A stretch of 6,311 nt of DNA from Gammaproteobacteria bacterium. GTDB lineage: Bacteria > Pseudomonadota > Gammaproteobacteria > Nitrococcales > Nitrococcaceae. The stretch is taken from the NCBI GenBank assembly GCA_018334525.1, contig JAGXLT010000061.1:1-6311 (forward strand). The letters run 5' to 3'. Made by a program: the position numbers and the translations under genes. This document shows positions 1-6,252 of this stretch, in pieces. The first letter of the stretch is position 1; every line of letters begins with the position of its first letter. The notes below the pieces were generated by a model that did no database searches, was not told the DNA's origin, and was given only the letters and a program-made list of their open reading frames with translations.

Positions 1-2
1 TA

Positions 3-1469
3 GAAGCCGCCCGTGGCTTATCGGAACAGCTGACCTGCGCCATGGTGGTGGATGATGATGCGCCGGTTGAAGGGCCGGAGCGTGAGCAGTTTTTGCTGGC
101 GCGCGGCCGCCCCGAATTATCCGGGCATTTGGGTGCTTTTGAAGCCTCGATGGATCGTGATGGCAGCAAAGTGAGTCTTGGCGGTTTTGATTTAGTGTTG
201 GATTTATCGGTGCAGCCGGTCATTAGCGTAGAAAAGCCACCGCTGGGCTATTTTCGCCCCGGTACGGATCCAGAGGCGTTGGCGCATGCAATGGCCTTGC
301 TGCCGGAGCTGATTGGCGATTTTCAAAAGCCGCGGTTTTTTGCTTACGATGAGAATCTCTGTGCGCATGGTGCTCGCGGCCTGACGGGTTGCACCCGCTG
401 TATGGATAGTTGTGCGACCGGTGCTATCTTTTCTAAGGGCGAAACCATCGAGGTGGATCCCTTTCTCTGCCAGGGCTGCGGAAGTTGTGCGGTGGTCTGC
501 CCGAGTGGGGCGATGAGTTATGCCTTTCCGCACGCGGCAGATTTATTAGGAGCGCTGCGACGTGCCCTGAAGATCTGGGGCGAGCAGACCCAAAACCCGC
601 CGGCGGTGTTGTTTCATGATGACGATGCCGGCATCCAGGCCGTGGAAGCGGTGGCCGCAGATCTGCCCGAACGCATCCTAACAATTGCCGTTGAGGATGC
701 CGGCAGCATTGGCCCGGATATTTGGCTGACCCTACTGGCAATGGGGGCCAGTGATGTCTGGGTGCTATTGCCGGAACAGGTTGAAGCGTCACTGGCTGAG
801 GCCAGCGAAGCACAGCGGGATTTATTTGTGCCGGTGCTTGAAGCTTTGCAGTTAGAACCGGCGCGCGTGCAGGTGGTGCGTGATCCGACATCACTGCAAT
901 CGCTATCTTTGCATGCCGGGCATGGTCTGCCTGCTGCTGGTTATAGTTTAAGTGGCAGTAAGCGGGATCGAATGCAGCGCGCGTTTGCCCATCTGTATCG
1001 ACCTGCGCGGGCGGCCACCACGACTGAGCTGCCGAAAGGATCGCCGTTCGGGCAAATTGTGGTGAATCAGCAGACCTGTACTTTATGCATGTCCTGCGCG
1101 GCCGTTTGCCCGGTAGAGGCCGTGACGACTGGCGGCGGTGAGCCGCGATTGTTGTTTGACGAATCCCGATGTCTGCAATGCGGACTGTGCGAAACAGCCT
1201 GCCCTGAAGAAGCGATTCATCTTGAAGCCCGGTTACATCTGCCGGCGTTTGCTAATCCGGCGCAGCGCGTTTTGAACGAAGAGACGCCCTTTCACTGCAC
1301 AGGCTGTGGTAAGCCGTTTGCGACAGAGAAAATGATCGCGAAAATTACCGGGCAACTGTCAGATCATTGGATGTTTGGAAATGCGCGTGCGTTTGAGCGA
1401 CTCAAAATGTGCGAAGACTGCCGTATTCGGGATTTATTTGATGAAGAAGGCAGTCGACTGGGCGGCTAA
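3..1469 (+). CDS. 4Fe-4S polyferredoxin-like protein of formate dehydrogenase cluster (5' partial)
   Basis: The frame is open from the first bases of the window, so the Met codon at 42 is probably internal and the N-terminus is missing. Counting from that Met, cysteines fall in five groups. C107-C117-C120-C124 has an unusual CX9CX2CX3C spacing. C143-146-149-153, C346-349-352-356 and C377-380-383-387 are standard CX2CX2CX3C ferredoxin motifs, the last three residues of each leading into a Cys-Pro. C419/C422 and C457/C460 form a paired CX2C arrangement like a zinc ribbon. A stretch of about 190 residues between the two ferredoxin pairs has no cysteines and looks like an alpha/beta domain (inference). 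No membrane segment is seen in the visible part. Similar iron-sulfur proteins are encoded beside FDH3-type formate dehydrogenases in other Gammaproteobacteria (recalled, not searched). A role in electron transfer or enzyme maturation is likely, but the sequence does not decide between them. Confidence 0.85.
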   Translation, partial: EAARGLSEQLTCAMVVDDDAPVEGPEREQFLLARGRPELSGHLGAFEASMDRDGSKVSLGGFDLVLDLSVQPVISVEKPPLGYFRPGTDPEALAHAMALLPELIGDFQKPRFFAYDENLCAHGARGLTGCTRCMDSCATGAIFSKGETIEVDPFLCQGCGSCAVVCPSGAMSYAFPHAADLLGALRRALKIWGEQTQNPPAVLFHDDDAGIQAVEAVAADLPERILTIAVEDAGSIGPDIWLTLLAMGASDVWVLLPEQVEASLAEASEAQRDLFVPVLEALQLEPARVQVVRDPTSLQSLSLHAGHGLPAAGYSLSGSKRDRMQRAFAHLYRPARAATTTELPKGSPFGQIVVNQQTCTLCMSCAAVCPVEAVTTGGGEPRLLFDESRCLQCGLCETACPEEAIHLEARLHLPAFANPAQRVLNEETPFHCTGCGKPFATEKMIAKITGQLSDHWMFGNARAFERLKMCEDCRIRDLFDEEGSRLGG

Positions 1470-1497
1470 CAATGCGGCGATGCAGCATAAAAAGCAT

Positions 1498-1527
1498 TTG
1501 CCATTCGTCGGACAAGCGCGCTATAAA
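1498..1527 (+). promoter_or_regulatory. Putative sigma70-type promoter upstream of the chaperone gene
   Basis: TTGCCA (1498-1503) matches the -35 consensus at five of six positions, and TATAAA (1522-1527) matches the -10 at five of six, with an 18-base spacer. Transcription would start near 1534 and leave a leader of about 20 bases that still contains the ribosome binding site. The element lies in the 84-base gap 1470-1553, the longest gap in the window, which otherwise shows no convincing terminator. It could let the chaperone and structural genes be transcribed separately from the polyferredoxin gene. This is a consensus match only; such matches occur by chance. Confidence 0.4.
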
Positions 1528-1536
1528 GCTCGATAC

Positions 1537-1546
1537 AGAGGAGAGG
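1537..1546 (+). promoter_or_regulatory. Ribosome binding site deciding the chaperone start
   Basis: The purine run AGAGGAGAGG lies seven bases before the ATG at 1554. It lies only one base before an in-frame TTG at 1548, too close for normal initiation, so ATG 1554 is the better start. Confidence 0.7.
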
Positions 1547-1553
1547 TTTGTGT

Positions 1554-2165
1554 ATGCAGGCTGATGCGTTAATGGATGAGCAGCAGGTTCCGGAGGAATG
1601 GCTCCGTTCGCGCACGTATGCGTTGCTCTCAGCGCTTTTTGTCCGTACCCCTACCACTGATCTTCTCGCTCCGCTCACTACACTCGATATCGATGAACAG
1701 GCAGGTCCGCTCGCCGAGGGTTGGCGTGGTATGGCTGACGCCGCCGTGCGCAGTGAGCAGGCCGGGCATGAAGCCCTGGATATCGAGTTTCACGACTTAT
1801 TTATCGGTATCGGCCGAGGCGAGCTCATGCCCTACGGGTCCTGGTATCAAACCGGATTTTTAATGGGGCGGCCTTTGGTGAAGCTTCGTGAGGATTTAAA
1901 GGTGCTGGGTTTAGAGCGCGAGGCAACGGTATATGAGCCGGAAGATCATATTTCGGCGCTATTTGATTCAATGGCAATTCTTAGCGGCCCCGATGGCGTT
2001 TCTGTAGCGGGGCAGCGCGTATTTTTCAATGATCACCTGGCAAGCTGGGTGGAGCGTTTCATGCAGGATCTTCAAAAAGCGAAGTCCGCAGTTTTTTACC
2101 GGTCCGTAGGTGCTTTTGCAGAGCGCTTTATTGTGGCTGAAAAACAGTATCTGGAAATGGCCTAA
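1554..2165 (+). CDS. TorD/DmsD-family maturation chaperone for formate dehydrogenase
   Basis: This 203-residue protein is the usual length for cytoplasmic TorD-family chaperones, which bind the Tat signal peptide of a molybdoenzyme and hold it back until its cofactor is inserted. The family pattern is clear: E78-xx-DLF-x-G-x-G (78-87), then P93-Y94-x-S96-x-Y98, then P129-E-D-H132-I in the second half. No signal peptide or membrane segment is seen, and the protein is rich in helix-forming residues. The start at ATG 1554 is chosen over TTG 1548 because of ribosome binding site spacing; a further ATG at 1572 is possible but less well placed. The gene is 25 bases upstream of the small Tat gene and two genes upstream of fdhA, so FdhA is the probable client. 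It plays the part called FdhT in Shewanella-type clusters; equivalence is inferred from position and family. Confidence 0.9.
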   Translation: MQADALMDEQQVPEEWLRSRTYALLSALFVRTPTTDLLAPLTTLDIDEQAGPLAEGWRGMADAAVRSEQAGHEALDIEFHDLFIGIGRGELMPYGSWYQTGFLMGRPLVKLREDLKVLGLEREATVYEPEDHISALFDSMAILSGPDGVSVAGQRVFFNDHLASWVERFMQDLQKAKSAVFYRSVGAFAERFIVAEKQYLEMA

Positions 2166-2190
2166 CGGTCAGGCTCAGGAGGAGAGCGAC

Positions 2191-2406
2191 ATGAGTTCAG
2201 AAAAGTCAGAGCGTAACGAAAGCCGTCGGGTTTTTCTAAAAGGTCTGGTTGTTGGCGGCGCCGCCGTCGGCGTAGCGGCAGGATCAGGGGTGATGGCGGC
2301 AGAGCCGGCGCTGAAGTCTGATCAGGCAGAGTCCTCTTTACCCAAAGTTAAGGGCTATCAGGAAACGGCACATGTCCGTCGTTTCTATGACCTGGCTCGT
2401 AGCTAA
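2191..2406 (+). CDS. Small Tat-signal protein, 'formate dehydrogenase region TAT target' type (FdhX-like)
   Basis: The 71-residue product starts at an ATG eight bases after AGGAGG (2177-2182). It has a textbook twin-arginine motif, SRRVFLK, with the arginines at residues 12-13. A Gly/Ala/Val-rich hydrophobic stretch follows (about 18-36), with a probable signal peptidase site near the M-A-A-E of residues 35-38. The remaining 30-odd residues have no cysteine or cofactor motif and end in the family-typical block GYQETAHVRRFYDLA. This matches the small Tat family recognised beside fdhA genes (TIGR02811, from memory). It sits between the chaperone gene and fdhA, 15 bases before the latter. Its function is not established; export with, or assembly of, the formate dehydrogenase is the usual suggestion. 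Confidence 0.88.
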   Translation: MSSEKSERNESRRVFLKGLVVGGAAVGVAAGSGVMAAEPALKSDQAESSLPKVKGYQETAHVRRFYDLARS

Positions 2407-2421
2407 TTCGGAGCGTTTGTT

Positions 2422-5403
2422 ATGAAACTAATAAAGAAAAATACCAGCGCAGGCGCCGAACAAGTCGCACGCAGTGGATTTCCCAGCATGTTTTACACGG
2501 CGATGGATCGGCGCACGTTTCTGCGTCGTTCCGGCCTGACAGCAGGTGCCGCGGCCGTTGGCGCCGCCTTGCCGCCGACCATGATGCGGCGCGCGAACGC
2601 AGCCGGAGCAACGTCGCGTGAAGCGGGTGTGGTGGCCGAGATTAAGCGTTCGGTCTGCACGCATTGCTCAGTTGGCTGTGGTGTTGTCGCTGAAGTGCAG
2701 AACGGCGTTTGGACCGGTCAGGAGCCAGACTTCGATTCCCCGTTCAATTTAGGCGCCCACTGTGCAAAAGGCGCCGCGTTGCGCGAGCACGGTGTTGGCG
2801 AGAAGCGGATCAAGTATCCCATGAAGCTCGAGGGCGGTCGTTGGAAGCGAATGAGCTGGGATGACGCGATTAACGAGATCGGTGATCAGTTCACGCAGAT
2901 CCGCGAGGAAAGTGGTCCTGATAGCGTCTGGTGGTGTGGATCTTCCAAGTCGAACAACGAAGGATCCTACCTGCAGCGTAAGTTTGTGGCTTTCTGGGGC
3001 ACCAACAATATCGATCACCAGGCGCGTATCTGTCACTCCACCACGGTTGCCGGTGTTGCCAACACTTGGGGCTATGGTGCGATGACCAACAGCTACAACG
3101 ACATGCACAATGCCAAGTGCATGTTCTTTATCGGTAGTAACGCTGCTGAAGCGCATCCGGTCTCCATGCAGCATATCCTGCGAGCCAAAGAGAACGGGGC
3201 CAAAATGATCGTGGCCGACCCGCGCTTCACGCGCACAGCGGCGCACGCCGATCAGCACATCAGCTTCCGTGCGGGAACCGACGTGCCGCTGATCTGGGGC
3301 ATGCTCTGGCATATCTTTGAGAACGGCTGGGAAGACAGTGAGTACATCAACCAGCGGGTGTACGGTCTGGACAAGGTCCGCGAAGAAGTGGCCCATTGGA
3401 CCCCCGCTCGCGTAGAAGATGTGACCGGTGTGCCTGAGGCGCAGGTCTACGAGGCCGCCAAGACCATGGGCGAGCATCGTCCGGGCACCATCGTCTGGTG
3501 CATGGGCGGTACCCAGCATCATATCGGTAACAACAATACCCGTGCGTACTGCATCCTACAGCTGGCGCTCGGTAATATCGGTGTTTCCGGCGGTGGCGCT
3601 AATATCTTCCGCGGCCATGACAACGTGCAGGGTGCAACCGATGTTGGCCCGAACTCGCATACGCTGCCAGGTTACTATGGTCTCTCTGAGGGAGCATGGC
3701 GGCATTGGAGCCGAGTCTGGGACGTCGACTTCGACTACATTAAAGGCCGTTTTGATGATGGCCAGTACGATGCCGGCGGCGGCAATATGTCCCATCCGAT
3801 GAATATCGTCGGTATTCCGGTGTCACGCTGGATCGACGGAATTCTAGAAGATCCATCAAATCTGAGTCAGCGGGATAATACTCGTGCGGTCTTCTTCCAG
3901 GGGCATGCGGTTAACTCGCAGACCCGTGGCCCGGACATGAAAGAAGCGATCGAGAAACTTGACCTTGTGGTCATCTCTGATCCGTATCCAACCCATCTTG
4001 CGGTCATGAGTGAGCGTACCGATGGCGTTTACCTGCTGCCGACCTGTACCCAGTTTGAGCAGCGCGGCTCAGCAACGGCCTCCAACCGCTCACTGCAGTG
4101 GCGTGAGCAGGTAATTGATCCGCTGTTTGAGTCCAAGACCGACGCCCAGATCCTGTATCTGTTGGCCCGGAAGTTCGGTTTTGAGGATCAGATGTTCAAA
4201 AACATTGCGATCGATGGCGAGGACATGCCGAATCCGGAAGACACGCTGCGCGAGATCAACCGCGGTACCTGGACAATCGGTTACACCGGTCAGAGCCCGG
4301 AGCGTCTTAAGCTGCATCTGGAGAACAAGCATACGTTCGATACCACATCGCTACGCGCTGTGGGCGGACCGTGTGATGGTGACTACTATGGCTTGCCATG
4401 GCCATGCTGGGGCACTCCGGAGATGAATCATCCCGGCACGCATGTGCTTTATGATCCGAGTCAGCCTGTGAAAGACGGCGGCCTAACCTTCCGCGCCCGT
4501 TTTGGCGTGGAGCGTGAGGGCGAGAGTCTGCTGGCGAACGGATCCTTCTCGGAAGACTCCGAGCTGCGTGATGGTTATCCCGAGTTTACGTTTGCCACGC
4601 TGCGGCAGCTTGGCTGGCACGTGGATCTTACCCGTGAGGAGCTTGAGGCCTGCGCACGTGTTGCTGGCGTTGATGCCAATGAGCTTCCACGCAATATACG
4701 TATGGCAAGCTCTGAGGTGCTGGAAAAACTCGATGGTGTGAACTGGAAGACCGACCTTTCCGGCGGCATTCAGCGTGTGGTTATCACCCATGGCTGTGCA
4801 CCATTCGGTAACGCCAAGGCGCGCTGTGAGGTATGGCAGTTTCCTGACCCAGTCCCGGTTCATCGTGAGCCGCTATACACACCGCGTTATGACCTGGTGG
4901 CCGAGTACCCGACTTACGAGGATGTTAAGGCCTCTTACCGTCTGCCAACGCGTTATGCCTCAGTGCAGAGCGAAGATTATTCACGTGACTTCCCGCTGAT
5001 CTTTACCAGTGGGCGGCTCGTTGAATATGAGGGCGGCGGTGAAGAAACCCGCTCTAACCCATGGTTAGCCGAGCTGCAGCAGGAGATGTTTGTTGAGATT
5101 CATCCGGCGGATGCCAATGATCGTCGAATTACGGATGGTCAGGATGTCTGGCTCGACGGGCCAGAAGGCGGCAGCATACGGGTGAAGGCGATGGTGACTG
5201 AGCGTGTGCCGCGTGGCACGGTTTGGACGCCATTCCATTTCGGTGGTCATTATCAGGGTGAAGACCTGGTAGGCCGTTATCCGGAAGGAACCGCCCCTTA
5301 TGTTCGAGGTGAGGCCTGTAATACGGCTACAACGTACGGCTACGACCGGGTCACGCAGATGCAAGAGACCAAGTCGACGCTTTGTGAAATTCGCGCCGCC
5401 TAA
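2422..5403 (+). CDS. fdhA: Formate dehydrogenase alpha (catalytic) subunit, Cys-type, Tat-exported
   Basis: This 993-residue subunit oxidises formate to CO2 at a bis-molybdopterin guanine dinucleotide Mo or W centre. A Tat signal has the motif D29-RRTFLRR (arginines 30-31), an Ala/Gly-rich core and a likely cleavage site after A-N-A-A (58-61). The [4Fe-4S] ligands are C79, C82, C86 and C114. In the active-site motif QARICH, C204 stands where FdnG and FdhF have selenocysteine, followed by H205. Other family marks are FRAGTD (R283), RGHDNVQGATDVG (R397) and a C-terminal molybdopterin-dinucleotide-binding domain from about 857 to 985. The length is near that of FdnG-type enzymes, and the frame is intact. 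ATG 2422 follows GGAG (2410-2413) by eight bases. ATG 2503 (M28) would give a shorter signal but lacks as good a ribosome binding site. Export to the periplasm with FdhB is expected. Assignment to formate rather than another substrate rests on family resemblance and on the neighbouring genes. Confidence 0.96.
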   Translation: MKLIKKNTSAGAEQVARSGFPSMFYTAMDRRTFLRRSGLTAGAAAVGAALPPTMMRRANAAGATSREAGVVAEIKRSVCTHCSVGCGVVAEVQNGVWTGQEPDFDSPFNLGAHCAKGAALREHGVGEKRIKYPMKLEGGRWKRMSWDDAINEIGDQFTQIREESGPDSVWWCGSSKSNNEGSYLQRKFVAFWGTNNIDHQARICHSTTVAGVANTWGYGAMTNSYNDMHNAKCMFFIGSNAAEAHPVSMQHILRAKENGAKMIVADPRFTRTAAHADQHISFRAGTDVPLIWGMLWHIFENGWEDSEYINQRVYGLDKVREEVAHWTPARVEDVTGVPEAQVYEAAKTMGEHRPGTIVWCMGGTQHHIGNNNTRAYCILQLALGNIGVSGGGANIFRGHDNVQGATDVGPNSHTLPGYYGLSEGAWRHWSRVWDVDFDYIKGRFDDGQYDAGGGNMSHPMNIVGIPVSRWIDGILEDPSNLSQRDNTRAVFFQGHAVNSQTRGPDMKEAIEKLDLVVISDPYPTHLAVMSERTDGVYLLPTCTQFEQRGSATASNRSLQWREQVIDPLFESKTDAQILYLLARKFGFEDQMFKNIAIDGEDMPNPEDTLREINRGTWTIGYTGQSPERLKLHLENKHTFDTTSLRAVGGPCDGDYYGLPWPCWGTPEMNHPGTHVLYDPSQPVKDGGLTFRARFGVEREGESLLANGSFSEDSELRDGYPEFTFATLRQLGWHVDLTREELEACARVAGVDANELPRNIRMASSEVLEKLDGVNWKTDLSGGIQRVVITHGCAPFGNAKARCEVWQFPDPVPVHREPLYTPRYDLVAEYPTYEDVKASYRLPTRYASVQSEDYSRDFPLIFTSGRLVEYEGGGEETRSNPWLAELQQEMFVEIHPADANDRRITDGQDVWLDGPEGGSIRVKAMVTERVPRGTVWTPFHFGGHYQGEDLVGRYPEGTAPYVRGEACNTATTYGYDRVTQMQETKSTLCEIRAA

Positions 5404-5432
5404 GGCGGGAACTTTTCTGGAGGAGTGCCAAA

Positions 5433-6023
5433 ATGGCCCGAATGAAATTCCTGTGTGACGCTGAGCGGTGTATTGAATGCAACGCTTGTGTAACCGCATG
5501 TAAAAATGAAAACGAAGTGCCCTGGGGTGTTAATCGCCGTCGAGTGGTCACCATTAACGACGGTGTGCCGGGCGAGAAATCAATCTCCGTTGCCTGCATG
5601 CACTGTACCGATGCGCCTTGCGCTGCGGTTTGCCCGGTGGATTGTTTCTATACCACCGATGATGGCATCGTCTTGCACGATAAAGACCTTTGCATTGGTT
5701 GTGGATACTGCTTTTATGCCTGCCCATTTGGCGCGCCGCAGTATCCGCAGCAGGAGGCCTTTGGGGTACGCGGCAAAATGGACAAGTGCACATTCTGTGC
5801 CGGTGGTCCGGTTGCTAACAACAGCAACGATGAGTATGCCAAGTACGGCGCAAACCGCGTTGCAGAGGGCAAATTGCCTGCGTGTGCGGAAATGTGCTCG
5901 ACCAAGGCATTACTTGCCGGAGACGGTGGCATGGTTGCTGATATCTTCCGTGAGCGGACACTGCGCCGGTCAGGACGTCCTCAGACCTGGGGTTGGGAAC
6001 AAGCCTATGGAGCGGGCGTGTAA
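5433..6023 (+). CDS. fdhB: Formate dehydrogenase FDH3-type beta subunit, four [4Fe-4S] ferredoxin
   Basis: This 196-residue electron-transfer subunit carries electrons from FdhA towards the membrane subunit. Sixteen cysteines make four cluster motifs: C13-16-19-23, C55-58-63-67 (CX2CX4CX3C), C87-90-93-97 and C119-122 paired with C151-155. C8 and C71 are extra. The clusters follow the symmetrical pattern of the FdnH/DmsB/NrfC class. Unlike FdnH, it has no C-terminal membrane helix, and its length is typical of the compact beta subunits annotated as fdh3B. It has no signal peptide, so co-export on the Tat signal of FdhA is the expected route. ATG 5433 follows GGAGGAG (5419-5425) by seven bases, and the gene begins 29 bases after fdhA. 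Its stop codon overlaps the next start as TAATG. Confidence 0.95.
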   Translation: MARMKFLCDAERCIECNACVTACKNENEVPWGVNRRRVVTINDGVPGEKSISVACMHCTDAPCAAVCPVDCFYTTDDGIVLHDKDLCIGCGYCFYACPFGAPQYPQQEAFGVRGKMDKCTFCAGGPVANNSNDEYAKYGANRVAEGKLPACAEMCSTKALLAGDGGMVADIFRERTLRRSGRPQTWGWEQAYGAGV

Positions 6024-6223
6024 TGCGCCCTTTGCCCCACAAATTACTGGCCCTCGGCCTTCTCGTTGTTGCATTAACCGGCTGTTATGAGTCAGTCAGC
6101 GATGTCACGATCTATGAGCCAGGTGTCTACAAGGGCAGTGATGATCCATTGCTCAATCAAACCGGCTCGGCCGAAAGCGCAGAGGCCCTGCGGCAGCGCT
6201 TTAGCGGACAGCGAGATCGCTGA
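6023..6223 (+). CDS. Small predicted lipoprotein between fdhB and the next subunit
   Basis: The 66-residue product starts at an ATG sharing one base with the fdhB stop (TAATG), with GGAG at 6009-6012 inside fdhB as a possible ribosome binding site, so translation is probably coupled. The N-terminus is basic (R2, H6, K7), followed by a hydrophobic core and a lipobox ending A-L-T-G-C with C21 as the lipidated residue. Residue +2 is Tyr rather than Asp, so by the E. coli sorting rule it would go to the outer membrane. The 46-residue mature chain contains YEPGVYKGSDDPLL and an Arg/Gln-rich tail, with no further cysteine or cofactor motif. The same frame is open back to an ATG at 5993, but that start would place 10 residues before the basic stretch and overlap fdhB more. 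No function is recognised; the position suggests an accessory to the formate dehydrogenase complex. Confidence 0.8.
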   Translation: MRPLPHKLLALGLLVVALTGCYESVSDVTIYEPGVYKGSDDPLLNQTGSAESAEALRQRFSGQRDR

Positions 6224-6236
6224 GATAGCATCTCGC
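6211..6236 (+). other. RNA hairpin spanning the lipoprotein stop codon
   Basis: GCGAGAT (6211-6217) is perfectly complementary to ATCTCGC (6230-6236). Inside it, GCT (6219-6221) pairs with AGC (6227-6229), leaving a bulged C at 6218 and a five-base loop GAGAT. No T-run follows, so it is not a standard intrinsic terminator. It ends two bases before the AGGAGG of the next gene. It could set mRNA stability, processing or translation between the two genes (inference). Confidence 0.6.
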
Positions 6237-6238
6237 AC

Positions 6239-6244
6239 AGGAGG
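6239..6244 (+). promoter_or_regulatory. Ribosome binding site of the truncated last gene
   Basis: A full AGGAGG lies eight bases before the ATG at 6253, which supports that start for the cut-off gene. It sits immediately after the hairpin, so its access to ribosomes may depend on RNA folding. Confidence 0.75.
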
Positions 6245-6252
6245 ATATTGAT

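Noticed and set aside
1..3. TAG at the very start as a stop for the first gene
   Set aside because: It is not in the reading frame, whose codons begin at position 3; the gene continues upstream of the window.
433..894. Minus-strand open frame of 153 codons, rich in Pro and Arg, opposite the polyferredoxin
   Set aside because: Its composition is typical of the reverse of a GC-rich coding region, with no motif; the opposite strand carries the conserved cysteine groups.
1470..1500. Short inverted repeat of ATGC and GCAT around 1480-1497 as a terminator of the first gene
   Set aside because: The stem is only four pairs with no following T-run, too weak to support a call.
2110..2190. Earlier in-frame ATG for the small Tat protein, inside the chaperone gene
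   Set aside because: It would add 27 residues before the Tat signal; the ATG at 2191 has a perfect AGGAGG at good spacing and gives the family length.
2749..3522. Long open frame of 257 codons on the minus strand inside fdhA
   Set aside because: It lies fully opposite a gene with clear catalytic motifs, has no recognisable domain, and is expected from the codon bias of the + strand gene.
5404..5432. Possible terminator between fdhA and fdhB
   Set aside because: Only a three-base GGC/GCC pairing is visible, with no strong stem and no T-run after it; the gap is mainly a ribosome binding site.
5065..5499. Minus-strand open frame across the fdhA-fdhB junction
   Set aside because: It runs against both conserved genes and covers their ribosome binding site region without any family-like sequence.
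5506..6090. Plus-strand open frame of 194 codons overlapping fdhB in another frame
   Set aside because: FdhB in the correct frame has all sixteen cluster cysteines; the overlapping product shows no coherent pattern.
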